Source: Actinomycetales bacterium
GTDB taxonomy: Bacteria > Actinomycetota > Actinomycetes > Actinomycetales > Dermatophilaceae
Direction: 5' to 3'
Length of the DNA: 64,000 bases
Assembly (NCBI GenBank): GCA_002748155.1
Contig: PDRO01000007.1
Location: 25,435-89,434 of the forward strand
Shown: in pieces, positions 46,232-57,367 of the stretch
How the letters are laid out: every line of letters begins with the position of its first letter
Numbering within the stretch: position 1 is the first letter of the stretch
The notes under the pieces: generated by a model
What the model saw: only the letters and a program-made list of their open reading frames with translations
Databases searched by the model: none
What the model was told of the DNA's origin: nothing
Program-made: the position numbers and the translations under genes

Positions 46232-46273
46232 TGCTGCTGCGCCATACTGCTGCGCCGGACAGGGAGGGCGATC

Positions 46274-47536
46274 GTGTCCACACTGAGCGTGCTTACCGAC
46301 ACGGCAGGTGACGAGCAACGGCGCGCCGCGTTGCGCCGGATGCGCCGGGTCGCCCTCGGATTGTTGGTGCTGGCGGCGGTGGTCTTCGTGCTGACGCTGG
46401 GCCGGGACGGCGTCTGGGGTTTCGTCAACGCCGGCGCCGAAGCGTCGATGGTGGGGGCCATGGCGGACTGGTTCGCGGTCACCGCCTTGTTCCGACACCC
46501 GCTCGGGCTGCCGATCCCGCACACCGCTCTGATCCCACGCAAGAAGGACGCACTCGCGATCGGCCTGCAGGACTTCATGGGCGCCAACTTCCTGCGGCAG
46601 GAGCTGATCCGCGACCGGGTCCTGTCCGCCCGGGTCGCTGACCGGGCCGCAGCCTGGGTGCTCGACCCGCGACACACCACGCGCGCGGTCGACGAGGCGA
46701 TCTCGTTGACCGTCGCGGGTCTCCAGCGGCTTGAGGACCGATCGGTCGCCGGGCTGCTCGACGAGGCCGTGCTACCCCGCTTCCGTGAAGAGCCGATCGC
46801 CCCGATCGCCGGCTCGTTCCTCGGCGAGGTGGTTCGTGACCGGGCCCACCACGGGCTGGTCGATCTGGCTATCGCCGAGGCCTACCGGTGGCTGCTCGCC
46901 AACGAAAGCGCGTTCGGCACGGTCTTGCAGGAGCGCGCCCCCTGGTGGGCCCCGCAACGGGTCAACGACGTGGTCATCCGGCGACTCTACGAAGAGGCCC
47001 TGGCCTGGCTCGTCGACATCCGTGACAACCCCTACCACCACGCCCGCAAGGCGATCGACGACCTGCTCGCCCAATTGGCCGACGATCTGCTCGAAGACCC
47101 CGAGACTCAAGCTCGCACCGAACGGCTCAAGAACCGAATCCTGGACCACCCACAGGTGCTCGACACGATGATCTCCCTCTGGGCAGCGTTCCGGACCTCG
47201 ATCATCGACGCGTTGCGCGACGACGAGTCGGTCCTTCGTAGCCGGATCGAGTCACAGCTACGCACGTTCGCCGAACGGGTACGCGGCCGCCCAGATCTCC
47301 AGAACCGGCTCGACGGCTATATCGCCGACCTGGCGTGTTTCTTCGTCGCTCGCTACGGCACTGAGCTCACGACGATCATCAGTCACACCATAGAGCGCTG
47401 GGACGGCGCCGAGACGGCGGCCAAGGTCGAGTTGCACGTCGGCCGTGACCTCCAGTTCATCCGGATCAACGGCACCATCGTCGGTGGGCTGGTGGGTTTG
47501 TTTATCCACACGATCAGCGTGCTGCTCGGTCACTGA
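46274..47536 (+). CDS. DUF445 family membrane protein
   Basis: 420-aa protein of the YheB/YjiN family, function unknown. An N-terminal membrane helix at about 26-46 (GLLVLAAVVFVLTLG) is followed by the conserved AGAEASMVGAMADWFAVTALFRHPLGLPIPHT-type segment, the hallmark of DUF445. The middle is helical and charged. A C-terminal hydrophobic helix (GTIVGGLVGLFIHTISVLLG) ends the protein. AGGGAGGG precedes the GTG at 46274. It is divergently transcribed from dapC. Confidence 0.88.
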   Translation: MSTLSVLTDTAGDEQRRAALRRMRRVALGLLVLAAVVFVLTLGRDGVWGFVNAGAEASMVGAMADWFAVTALFRHPLGLPIPHTALIPRKKDALAIGLQDFMGANFLRQELIRDRVLSARVADRAAAWVLDPRHTTRAVDEAISLTVAGLQRLEDRSVAGLLDEAVLPRFREEPIAPIAGSFLGEVVRDRAHHGLVDLAIAEAYRWLLANESAFGTVLQERAPWWAPQRVNDVVIRRLYEEALAWLVDIRDNPYHHARKAIDDLLAQLADDLLEDPETQARTERLKNRILDHPQVLDTMISLWAAFRTSIIDALRDDESVLRSRIESQLRTFAERVRGRPDLQNRLDGYIADLACFFVARYGTELTTIISHTIERWDGAETAAKVELHVGRDLQFIRINGTIVGGLVGLFIHTISVLLGH

Positions 47537-47640
47537 CCTGGGGTCGGGCTCGCCGTTGTGCCGGGCTCGCCGTTGTGCCGCGCTGTCGCGACGGCTGATC
47601 ATGACGGTCTTCGGTGTCCGGGATACGGTCGCCGGACTGC

Positions 47641-47964
47641 TAAACTCATGCGTTGACCAGCCGAGTCCGGGGGTCTTGCCAGGGAACCGTCGGTTCCCGA
47701 AGACGCCCGGGCCGGTATGCAAGAGGAGCTGAGCTTCCACCCGCGTCGACCGACAGGTTGCCGGGTCACGGTCGGGTCTGGCCGGTTTGTCGGCCGAGCC
47801 GGTATGCCGCGGGGCAGGCCGGCTCGCAGGCCCGAGTGCAGCGCGGCGCGGGTCGACCCGCCGAAGCCGCCGCACGATCGTGCTGCTCAAAGCTCCTCGC
47901 GCCGGGCGACGAGAGGCCTTCTCGCGTCGTCCAGGTCAGCCGCGACGACACGAAGGAGCACCAC
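47641..47964 (+). promoter_or_regulatory. infC promoter and structured 5' leader
   Basis: TAAACT at 47641-47646 is a good -10 box and gives a leader of about 310 nt before infC. The leader holds a perfect hairpin, GGGAACC / GGTTCCC with a GTC loop (47682-47698), and further GC-rich stems. IF3 operons are classically autoregulated through L20 binding to the leader and through the unusual start codon. No canonical gene fits between 47536 and 47965. Confidence 0.5.
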
Positions 47965-48813
47965 ATCAGCGAGCCTCGCATCAACGACCGGATCCGGGTC
48001 CCCGAGGTGCGCCTGGTCGGGCCTAACGGCGAGCAGGTCGGCATCGTCCGGGTCGAGGACGCCCTCCGGCTGGCCGCCGAGGCTGACCTCGACCTCGTCG
48101 AGGTAGCCCCGACGGCCCGCCCACCGGTGGCCAAGCTCATGGACTTCGGCAAGTACAAGTACGAAGCCGCCATGAAGGCCCGGGAAGCCCGCAAGAACCA
48201 GGTCAACACCGTCATCAAGGAGATCAAGCTCCGCCCGAAGATCGACCCGCACGACTACGGCACGAAGAAAGGCCACGTCGAGCGTTTCCTCAAGGCGGGC
48301 GACAAAGTCAAGGTGACGATCATGTTCCGCGGTCGCGAGCAGTCGCGCCCAGAGCTTGGTTTCCGCCTCTTGCAACGCCTCGCCGAAGACATCGGTGAAC
48401 TCGGCTACGTCGAGTCCGCGCCGCGGCAGGACGGACGCAACATGATCATGGTCATCGGACCGACCAAGAAGAAGTCCGAGGCCAAGGCCGAAGCCCGGCG
48501 GGCGCGGGCCAGCAGCGGATCCGAGGCAACGACGGCTCGCCGGGATGAACAAGCCAAGACCGCGGTGGTCGCTGAGCCGGCCACGAGCACAGCGGACGCG
48601 CCGACGGCACGTCCTGAGCCGGTTGCACAGCCGGAGATCGATGCACCCGCACCTGCACCGAGCACGCCGGTCACCGACGCACCCGCACCAGCATCGAACA
48701 CGCCGGCCACTCCACGGCCCGGCCCGGCGCCCGGTTCCAAACCGACCGCGCCGCCGTCTCGGGCGAGCGCTGGCGCCGCACCCAAACCACGGGCTCCGCG
48801 CCCCGGAGGCTGA
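47965..48813 (+). CDS. infC: Translation initiation factor IF-3
   Basis: 282-aa initiation factor that discriminates start codons and keeps subunits apart. The start codon is ATC: AAGGAG stands 6 nt upstream, and [19 protein letters not shown] is the conserved IF3 N-terminus. The N domain runs to about 75, the linker has [15 protein letters not shown], and the C domain has [18 protein letters not shown] and [11 protein letters not shown] to about 170. A Pro/Ala/Thr-rich tail of about 110 residues follows, unusual in length but seen in actinobacteria. Open frame extends upstream to an ATG at 47653, but without family similarity. It heads infC-rpmI-rplT. Confidence 0.93.
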   Translation: MSEPRINDRIRVPEVRLVGPNGEQVGIVRVEDALRLAAEADLDLVEVAPTARPPVAKLMDFGKYKYEAAMKAREARKNQVNTVIKEIKLRPKIDPHDYGTKKGHVERFLKAGDKVKVTIMFRGREQSRPELGFRLLQRLAEDIGELGYVESAPRQDGRNMIMVIGPTKKKSEAKAEARRARASSGSEATTARRDEQAKTAVVAEPATSTADAPTARPEPVAQPEIDAPAPAPSTPVTDAPAPASNTPATPRPGPAPGSKPTAPPSRASAGAAPKPRAPRPGG

Positions 48814-48891
48814 CCTCGCCCGCGACAGCCCGTCACAGACCGAACCACCCGAGCGGCGACCCGCTCGGATCACACGAAGGAGATCGGCGCC

Positions 48892-49086
48892 ATGCCGAAG
48901 ATGAAGACTCACAGTGGCGCGAAGAAGCGCTTCCGTGCCACCGGTACGGGCAAGCTCATGCGCGAGCAAGCCGGCGGTCGGCACCTGCTCGAAGGCAAGT
49001 CCAGCAAGAAGATGCGCTCTATTGCGGGCGACGTCGAGTTGTCCAAGCCCGACACCGCGAAGGTCAAGCGGCTGCTCGGCCGCTGA
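48892..49086 (+). CDS. rpmI: 50S ribosomal protein L35
   Basis: 64-aa basic protein. MPKMKTHSGAKKRFRATGTG and RHLLEGKSSKKMR are the L35 signature. GAAGGAGA stands before the ATG. It is the middle gene of infC-rpmI-rplT, 78 bp after infC and 30 bp before rplT. Confidence 0.97.
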   Translation: MPKMKTHSGAKKRFRATGTGKLMREQAGGRHLLEGKSSKKMRSIAGDVELSKPDTAKVKRLLGR

Positions 49087-49116
49087 TACCCGCCCGACAA
49101 CCAGGAGTGTGATCAC

Positions 49117-49491
49117 ATGGCACGCGTGAAGCGGGCGGTCAACGCCCACAAGAAGCGCCGGGTCGTTCTCGAGCAGGCCAGCGGTTACCGCGGCCAGCGC
49201 TCGCGGCTCTACCGCAAGGCTAAGGAGCAGGTCGTCCACTCGATGGGTTATGCCTATCGAGACCGGCGGGCTCGCAAGGGAGACTTCCGGCGGTTGTGGA
49301 TCCAGCGGATCAACGCCGCTGCCCGCGCCAACGGCATGACCTACAACAGGTTCATGCAAGGGCTCAAGGCCGCTGGCGTCGAGGTCGACCGCCGGATGCT
49401 CGCCGAGCTCGCGGTCAACGATGCCCCGGCTTTCGCAGCCCTCGTCGACGTGTCCCGCAGCTCGGTGCCGGCCCGCGGCGACGCCGCCTGA
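49117..49491 (+). CDS. rplT: 50S ribosomal protein L20
   Basis: 124-aa assembly protein of the large subunit and, in many bacteria, repressor of its own operon. The basic N-terminal arm [20 protein letters not shown] is followed by [37 protein letters not shown] and [27 protein letters not shown] precedes the ATG. The long infC leader upstream is the likely regulatory target. Confidence 0.97.
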   Translation: MARVKRAVNAHKKRRVVLEQASGYRGQRSRLYRKAKEQVVHSMGYAYRDRRARKGDFRRLWIQRINAAARANGMTYNRFMQGLKAAGVEVDRRMLAELAVNDAPAFAALVDVSRSSVPARGDAA

Positions 49492-49525
49492 GCCCCGGCC
49501 TGTCAATCCGCCCTCGCTGCGGCCC

Positions 49526-50347
49526 ATGCTGAGCAATCCTCGGGCCGAGCGAGTGCGCCGGGTTCGGGCGTTGGCCCAACGTTCGACCCGCCGGCGGGTG
49601 GGCCTTTTCCTCGCCGAAGGACCCCCGGCCGTCGCCGAGGCGGTCCGGTGGCGCCCCGAGCTGGTCCGGGATCTCTACGCCACCGCCGAGGCCGCATCGC
49701 GGCATACCACGCTGCTCGATGACGCGACCGGCGCGGACGTCTCGGTGCGCGAATGCACTCCCGAGGTGCTCGCGGCGATGAGCGACACCCGCGCCCCACA
49801 AGGACTGCTCGCGGTATGCCGGGCCCAACCGGGGGTGTTACCGGCGACCCTCGACACCGTCTTGGCGGCCCGGCCGCGGCTGCTCTGCGTCCTCACACAC
49901 GTTCGCGATCCTGGCAACGCCGGCACCGTCATCCGCGCTGCCGACGCCGCCGGTGCTGACGCGGTCGTGCTCAGTTCGGAGAGCGTCGATGTGCTGGCAC
50001 CCAAGGCCGTCCGTGCCACCGCCGGATCGTTGTTCCACCTGCCGATCGTCGTCGGAGAGCATCTCGACACCCTGTTCGACCAGCTCGCCGGGCACCGGAT
50101 CCGGGTGTTGTCCGCTGATGGCTCGGGTTCGGTGCTGCTTCCCGACGCCCGGCTCGACAGCCCGCACGCCTGGGTCTTCGGCAATGAGGCATGGGGCACC
50201 CCCGAGCAGCTGCGTGACCGCTGCGACCAGGTGGTCCGGGTGCCGATCCACGGGCGCGCCGAGTCGCTCAACCTGGCGATGGCTGCCACCGTCTGCCTTT
50301 ACGCCTCGGCGGCCGCCCAGCGGGACCAACCCTGGGGCGGTCAGTAG
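49526..50347 (+). CDS. TrmH/SpoU-type 23S rRNA 2'-O-methyltransferase
   Basis: 273-aa SPOUT methyltransferase. An N-terminal substrate-binding domain (LAQRSTRRRVGLFLAEGP) precedes the knot domain, which has HVRDPGNAGTVIRAADAAG, VFGNEAWGTPEQL and PIHGRAESLNLAMAATVCLY. The position between rplT and pheS is typical. The exact rRNA position modified cannot be read from sequence. The ATG at 49526 lies 34 bp after rplT, without a good ribosome binding site; TTG or GTG codons nearby are alternatives. Confidence 0.88.
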   Translation: MLSNPRAERVRRVRALAQRSTRRRVGLFLAEGPPAVAEAVRWRPELVRDLYATAEAASRHTTLLDDATGADVSVRECTPEVLAAMSDTRAPQGLLAVCRAQPGVLPATLDTVLAARPRLLCVLTHVRDPGNAGTVIRAADAAGADAVVLSSESVDVLAPKAVRATAGSLFHLPIVVGEHLDTLFDQLAGHRIRVLSADGSGSVLLPDARLDSPHAWVFGNEAWGTPEQLRDRCDQVVRVPIHGRAESLNLAMAATVCLYASAAAQRDQPWGGQ

Positions 50348-50402
50348 GCCGGCAGCGCGGGTCCACGGTGCGGCCGGTCGACACGGGGCGGCATCCCCGC
50401 TC

Positions 50403-50408
50403 TAGACT
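50403..50408 (+). promoter_or_regulatory. -10 box of pheST
   Basis: TAGACT at 50403-50408 lies 37 bp before the pheS ATG, giving a leader of about 30 nt with AAGGAC as ribosome binding site. No -35 box is clear. There is no room for a tRNA-sensing attenuator. Confidence 0.35.
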
Positions 50409-50445
50409 CGGGGCCCGACCAGCTCTCGATCGACAAGGACCATCC

Positions 50446-51528
50446 ATGTCCACTACCGATGGGGCACCGACCGACCCGACTGGCCCAGTTGCTCTCGGAT
50501 CGGCTGTTGCCGAGGCCCGTGCGGCTTTCGACTCGGCCGGCGATCTCGAGTCGCTCAAGGTTGCCCGGCTCGCCCATCTGGACAAAGGCCCGGTTGTGGC
50601 CGCCCGCCGGGCCATCGGTTCGTTGCCGGCTGAACGTAAAGCAGCGGCCGGCCGTGCGGTCGGCGAGGCCCTCGCGGCGGTGCAGGCTGCATACGCGGCC
50701 CGGCAGGCCCAACTCGAGACCGAGCGTGACGAGCGCATCCTCGTCGAGGAGCGGGTCGACGTCACGCTGCCCACCACCCGGCGGCGGTTCGGCGCCCGGC
50801 ACCCGGTCGAGCTGACCCAGGACCGGCTCGTCGACGTCTTCGTCGGGATGGGCTGGGAGGTCGCCGAAGGCCCTGAGGTCGAATCAGAGTGGATGAACTT
50901 CGACGCCCTCAACCTGGGCCGTGACCATCCGGCCCGGCAGATGCAGGACACCTTCTTCGTCGACCCGCCCGATGCCGGTCTCGTGCTGCGCACCCAGACC
51001 TCGCCGATCCAGATCCGCACCATGCTCACCCGCGAGCCGCCGATCTACGTCGTCGCCCCGGGCAAGGTCTTCCGCACCGACGAGCTCGACGCCACACACA
51101 CGCCGGTGTTCCATCAGATCGAGCTGCTCGCCATCGACCGGGGCCTGACCATGGCCCATCTACGCGGTGCGATCGACCATTTCGTCCATTCGATGTTCGG
51201 TGACGTGCGCACGCGGGTGCGCGCCTCCTACTTCCCGTTCACCGAACCGTCCATGGAGACCGACTTCCAGTGCTTCGTATGCCGGGGCGAGTCGGCACCG
51301 GGGGAGTGCCGCACCTGCGGCGGGTCGGGTTGGATCGAGCTCGGTGGCTCGGGCATGGTCAACCGGAAGGTGTTGCGGGCGTGCGGGATCGACCCGGAGG
51401 TCTACACCGGGTTCGCCTTCGGTTTCGGCATCGAGCGGGCCCTCCAGCTGCGCAACGGTGTCGGCGACATGCGTGACATGGTCGAGGGCGACGTGCGCTT
51501 CTCGAACCAGTTCGGGATGGCGGTCTGA
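50446..51528 (+). CDS. pheS: Phenylalanyl-tRNA synthetase alpha subunit
   Basis: 360-aa catalytic subunit of the alpha2-beta2 class II synthetase. An N-terminal coiled-coil arm (about 15-90) binds tRNA-Phe. Class II motif 2 lies in GKVFRTDELDATHTPVFHQ and motif 3 in GFAFGFGIERAL. GFR-type substrate residues are in SYFPFTEPSMETDF. A cysteine set, CFVC...CRTC, is within the catalytic domain. AAGGAC precedes the ATG. pheT follows after 30 bp. Confidence 0.96.
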   Translation: MSTTDGAPTDPTGPVALGSAVAEARAAFDSAGDLESLKVARLAHLDKGPVVAARRAIGSLPAERKAAAGRAVGEALAAVQAAYAARQAQLETERDERILVEERVDVTLPTTRRRFGARHPVELTQDRLVDVFVGMGWEVAEGPEVESEWMNFDALNLGRDHPARQMQDTFFVDPPDAGLVLRTQTSPIQIRTMLTREPPIYVVAPGKVFRTDELDATHTPVFHQIELLAIDRGLTMAHLRGAIDHFVHSMFGDVRTRVRASYFPFTEPSMETDFQCFVCRGESAPGECRTCGGSGWIELGGSGMVNRKVLRACGIDPEVYTGFAFGFGIERALQLRNGVGDMRDMVEGDVRFSNQFGMAV

Positions 51529-51558
51529 GATGGCCCGCGCGAGCGTGAGGAAAACACG

Positions 51559-54108
51559 ATGAGGGTGCCGTTGGGATGGCTCGCCGAGCTGGTCGACGTG
51601 CCGGCCGGGGCGACCGGGACGCAGGTGGCCGAGTCGTTGGTGTCGGTCGGGCTCGAGGAAGAGGCGGTGCACGGCGCCGACCTCGAAGGCCCGATCGTCG
51701 TCGGCCGGGTGCTGACCATCGACGAGCAGGTGCAGAAGAACGGCAAGACCATCCGCTACTGCACGGTCGACGTCGGGCCCCACGGCCAGCGGGTCAGCGA
51801 CGACAAGGACCAAGAGATCGTCTGTGGCGCAACGAACTTCGAGGTCGGCGATCTCGTCGTTGTCGTGCTTCCCGGGGCGATGCTGCCCGGTGGCTTCCGG
51901 ATCTCGGCCCGCAAGACGTACGGCCGGGTCTCCAACGGCATGATCTGCGCCGAGGACGAGCTGGGTCTCGGTGAGGATCACACCGGGATCATCGTGTTGT
52001 CCCGCTATCTCGGTGAGTCGGCAGCCGAGCGACTGGCCCCCGGCGACGATGCGATCTCGCTGCTCGGCCTCGGCGAGGAGGTCATCGAGGTCAACGTCAC
52101 TCCGGACCGCGGCTACTGCTTCTCGATGCGGGGGATCGCCCGCGAATACTGGCACTCCCAGGGAAGCCCGGCCGGGGGTTTCCGCGACCCGGCCGACGGC
52201 TCCGACACGCCGGCCGGATCGAACGGGTATGCCGTGCAGCTCGACGACGACGCCCCGATAGACGGCAATCCCGGCTGTGACCGCTACGTCGCGATGATCG
52301 TGCGGGGTATCGACCCCAAGGCACCGGCACCCGAATGGATGCAACGGCGGCTCACCCAAGTCGGAATGCGACCCATCTCGCTGGCCGTCGACGTCACCAA
52401 CTACGTCATGATGCTCGTCGGTCAGCCGTTGCATGCCTTCGACCTCGACCGGCTCGGTAGCTCGATCGTCGTGCGGCAAGCCCGGGCCGGTGAGCGGCTG
52501 ACGACCCTCGACGACGTCGAGCGCACCCTGCACCCGGAGGATCTGCTCATCACCGACAGCGGTTCGGTGCCACTGGCCTTCGCCGGCGTCATGGGTGGGG
52601 CGACCAGCGAGGTCACCGACACGACGAGCAACATCCTCATCGAGGCAGCCCACTTCGACCCGGTCTACGTAGCCCGCGCCTCGCGGCGGCACCGGCTGAT
52701 CACTGAGGCCTCCAAGCGTTTCGAACGCGGAGTCGACCCCAAGGTCACCCGGCGAGCGGCCCGGATCGCCGCCGAGCTGCTCGCGCAGTTCGGCGGGGGG
52801 CGGATCGACGAGCTGGTGACCGACATCGACAACACCACGACACGCACGGCCTACGAGCTCGACACCACCTTGCCGGGCCGGTTGGTCGGTGTGGACTACC
52901 CCCGTGACCGGGTGATCGACATCCTGGGACAGCTCGGCTGCGCGGTGGCCGATCCCGGCTCCGGGGCCCTGGTGCAGGTGACCCCACCGTCGTGGCGACC
53001 TGACCTCGTCGACGGGCCCGACTACGCCGAGGAGATCGCCCGGGTCGACGGCTACTCGAAGATCCCTTCACTGTTGTCCACGCCCACAGGAGGCCGGGGC
53101 CTCACCCATGGCCAGCAGGTGCGCCGGATCATCGCGCAGACCCTGGCCGGGCGTGGTTTCACCGAGGTGCTGACCTACCCGTTCGTCGCCGAAAGCAACG
53201 CCGACGAGTTGGGCATGGCCGCCGACGACCCTCGACGTAGCGCCGTCCGTTTGGCCAACCCGTTGTCCGACGAGACGCCGCTGATCCGCACCTCACTCGT
53301 GTCGACGCTGGCAGATGCCTTGCGCCGCAACGTCTCTCGTGGCATACGTGACTGCGCGCTCTTCGAGCTGGGCTCGGTCGCCCTGCCCGATCCGCAGGGC
53401 GCGCATGTGGCTCCGGTGCCCGGTGTCGAGCACCGACCCGACGACGCAACGATCGCCGCGATCCACGCGGCCGTGCCCGCCCAGCCCCGCCACGTGGCCG
53501 TTATGCTCTCCGGCGAGGCCACACCGACCGGTTGGTGGGGGGCGGGCCGGTCCGCCGACTGGGCCGACGCCATCGAAGCAGCCAACGCGATCGCCCACGC
53601 TCTCTCGTTGAGCGTGCAGGTGGAAGCTGCCGACTACGCGCCGTGGCACCCGGGGCGCTGCGCCCGGCTCACCCTGACCGACGGCACGCTGATCGGGTAT
53701 GCCGGTGAGTTGCATCCGGGCGTGTTGCGGCGCCTCGGGCTGCCACCGCGCACCTGTGCCGCCGAGCTCTCGGTCGACGTCCTCACCACGGCCAGCGAAA
53801 CCCCGGCGCGAATGCGGCCGTTCTCGACCCAGCCGGTGGCACTGACCGACGTCGCTCTCACCGTCGAGGAATCGGTGCCGGCCGCGCAGCTCGAATCGTG
53901 CCTTCGGGAGAACGCCGGCGGTGAGCTGGAATCGATCACCCTCTTCGACGTCTACCGGGGCGAGCAGGTCGGCGACGGCAAGAAGTCGCTGGCCTTCCGG
54001 CTGGCCTTCCGGGCTTCCGATCGCACGATGCGGACCGACGAAGTGAGCCGCTTCCGGGACGCTGCGGTGGCGGCCGCCGTCGACCGTTTCGGTGCAGTCC
54101 AGCGTTGA
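51559..54108 (+). CDS. pheT: Phenylalanyl-tRNA synthetase beta subunit
   Basis: 849-aa subunit with the editing site. In order: N-terminal domain (MRVPLGWLAELVDVPAG), tRNA-binding OB domain near 40-155 (VVGRVLTIDEQVQKNGKT), B3/B4 editing domain near 210-400, B5 domain near 410-490, a class II-like core and a C-terminal FDX-ACB anticodon-binding domain (FSTQPVALTDVALTVEE to the end). Length is close to the usual 800-830 aa. GTGAGGAAA precedes the ATG. Confidence 0.96.
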   Translation: MRVPLGWLAELVDVPAGATGTQVAESLVSVGLEEEAVHGADLEGPIVVGRVLTIDEQVQKNGKTIRYCTVDVGPHGQRVSDDKDQEIVCGATNFEVGDLVVVVLPGAMLPGGFRISARKTYGRVSNGMICAEDELGLGEDHTGIIVLSRYLGESAAERLAPGDDAISLLGLGEEVIEVNVTPDRGYCFSMRGIAREYWHSQGSPAGGFRDPADGSDTPAGSNGYAVQLDDDAPIDGNPGCDRYVAMIVRGIDPKAPAPEWMQRRLTQVGMRPISLAVDVTNYVMMLVGQPLHAFDLDRLGSSIVVRQARAGERLTTLDDVERTLHPEDLLITDSGSVPLAFAGVMGGATSEVTDTTSNILIEAAHFDPVYVARASRRHRLITEASKRFERGVDPKVTRRAARIAAELLAQFGGGRIDELVTDIDNTTTRTAYELDTTLPGRLVGVDYPRDRVIDILGQLGCAVADPGSGALVQVTPPSWRPDLVDGPDYAEEIARVDGYSKIPSLLSTPTGGRGLTHGQQVRRIIAQTLAGRGFTEVLTYPFVAESNADELGMAADDPRRSAVRLANPLSDETPLIRTSLVSTLADALRRNVSRGIRDCALFELGSVALPDPQGAHVAPVPGVEHRPDDATIAAIHAAVPAQPRHVAVMLSGEATPTGWWGAGRSADWADAIEAANAIAHALSLSVQVEAADYAPWHPGRCARLTLTDGTLIGYAGELHPGVLRRLGLPPRTCAAELSVDVLTTASETPARMRPFSTQPVALTDVALTVEESVPAAQLESCLRENAGGELESITLFDVYRGEQVGDGKKSLAFRLAFRASDRTMRTDEVSRFRDAAVAAAVDRFGAVQR

Positions 54109-54151
54109 CCCGGGCCGACGGGGCTCGGCTGCATGAGTATGCCGTGCCGTG

Positions 54152-56387
<2,236 letters not shown>

Positions 56388-56401
56388 TCGGGAGAAAACC
56401 C

Positions 56402-57367
56402 ATGAGCCCCAGCTCACTTCGCGGCGTCATCGACGCTGCCGCGATCCGCGTGGCCGCGGGCAAGGCTGCCACTCTCGTGGAAGCGCTGCCTTGGCTGGAG
56501 CGCTTCCGTGGTGCCCTGGTCGTCGTGAAGTACGGCGGCAACGCCATGGTCGACGACGCCCTCAAGTCCGCCTTCGCCGAGGATGTCGCGTTCTTGCGGT
56601 ATGCCGGCTTGCGACCGGTGGTCGTGCACGGCGGTGGTCCCCAGATCGGATCTATGCTCGACCGGCTCGGGCTGACCAGCGAGTTCCGCGGCGGGCTGCG
56701 GGTGACCACTCCGGAGGTCATGGAAGTCGTCCGGATGGTGCTCACCGGGTCGGTAGGGCGAGAGCTCGTCGGGCTGCTCAACCAGCACGGCCCCCTGGCC
56801 GTCGGCCTTTCCGGTGAGGATGCGCACCTTTTCGAAGCGTCGCGACGGGGCACGATCGTGGCCGGTGCGGAAGTCGATCTCGGGCTGGTCGGCGACGTCG
56901 TGGGGGTTAACCCGGATGCGGTGCTCGACATCGTCAAGGCCGGCCGGATCCCGGTCGTCTCGACAGTGGCACCCGACCTCGACACTCCCGGCCAAGTGCT
57001 CAACGTGAACGCCGACACGGCTGCCTCGGCGCTGGCGGTCGCGCTGGAGGCACGCAAGCTGGTCGTGCTCACCGATGTCGAAGGCATTTACTCGAACTGG
57101 CCGGACCGTGACTCGCTGATCTCCCAACTCGGCGTCCGCGAGGCCAAAGAGCTTCTCACAAGGGTCGACTCAGGGATGGTGCCCAAGCTGGAAGCCTGCA
57201 TTCGAGCCGTCGAAGACGGAGTGCCGCAGGCTCACGTCATCGACGGGCGGGTGGCGCATTCGCTGTTGCTCGAGGTCTTCACCGACGAGGGCATTGGCAC
57301 CATGGTGGTTGCTGACAACGGGACAGCTGTCGCAGCCGCTACGGACGGACCTGGTGATCCCTCATGA
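56402..57367 (+). CDS. argB: Acetylglutamate kinase
   Basis: 321-aa kinase that phosphorylates N-acetylglutamate, the usual feedback-controlled step of the pathway. [27 protein letters not shown] and [15 protein letters not shown] are the amino-acid-kinase motifs. An N-terminal helix of about 25 residues is present, as in arginine-sensitive hexameric enzymes, so feedback inhibition is likely. GGGAGAAAA lies before the ATG. Its stop overlaps argD (ATGA). Confidence 0.95.
   Translation: MSPSSLRGVIDAAAIRVAAGKAATLVEALPWLERFRGALVVVKYGGNAMVDDALKSAFAEDVAFLRYAGLRPVVVHGGGPQIGSMLDRLGLTSEFRGGLRVTTPEVMEVVRMVLTGSVGRELVGLLNQHGPLAVGLSGEDAHLFEASRRGTIVAGAEVDLGLVGDVVGVNPDAVLDIVKAGRIPVVSTVAPDLDTPGQVLNVNADTAASALAVALEARKLVVLTDVEGIYSNWPDRDSLISQLGVREAKELLTRVDSGMVPKLEACIRAVEDGVPQAHVIDGRVAHSLLLEVFTDEGIGTMVVADNGTAVAAATDGPGDPS

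Noticed and set aside
45338..46273. Long upstream extension of the DUF445 frame
   Set aside because: It runs antisense through the dapC gene and lacks domain similarity; GTG 46274 has AGGGAGGG upstream and the family N-terminus.
47653..47964. In-frame upstream extension of infC from an ATG at 47653
   Set aside because: The extra 104 residues have no IF3 similarity and cover the structured leader; a good ribosome binding site stands 6 nt before ATC 47965.
51160..52692. 510-aa minus-strand open frame opposite pheS and pheT
   Set aside because: Shadow of the synthetase genes; His/Arg/Asp-rich sequence with no recognisable fold.
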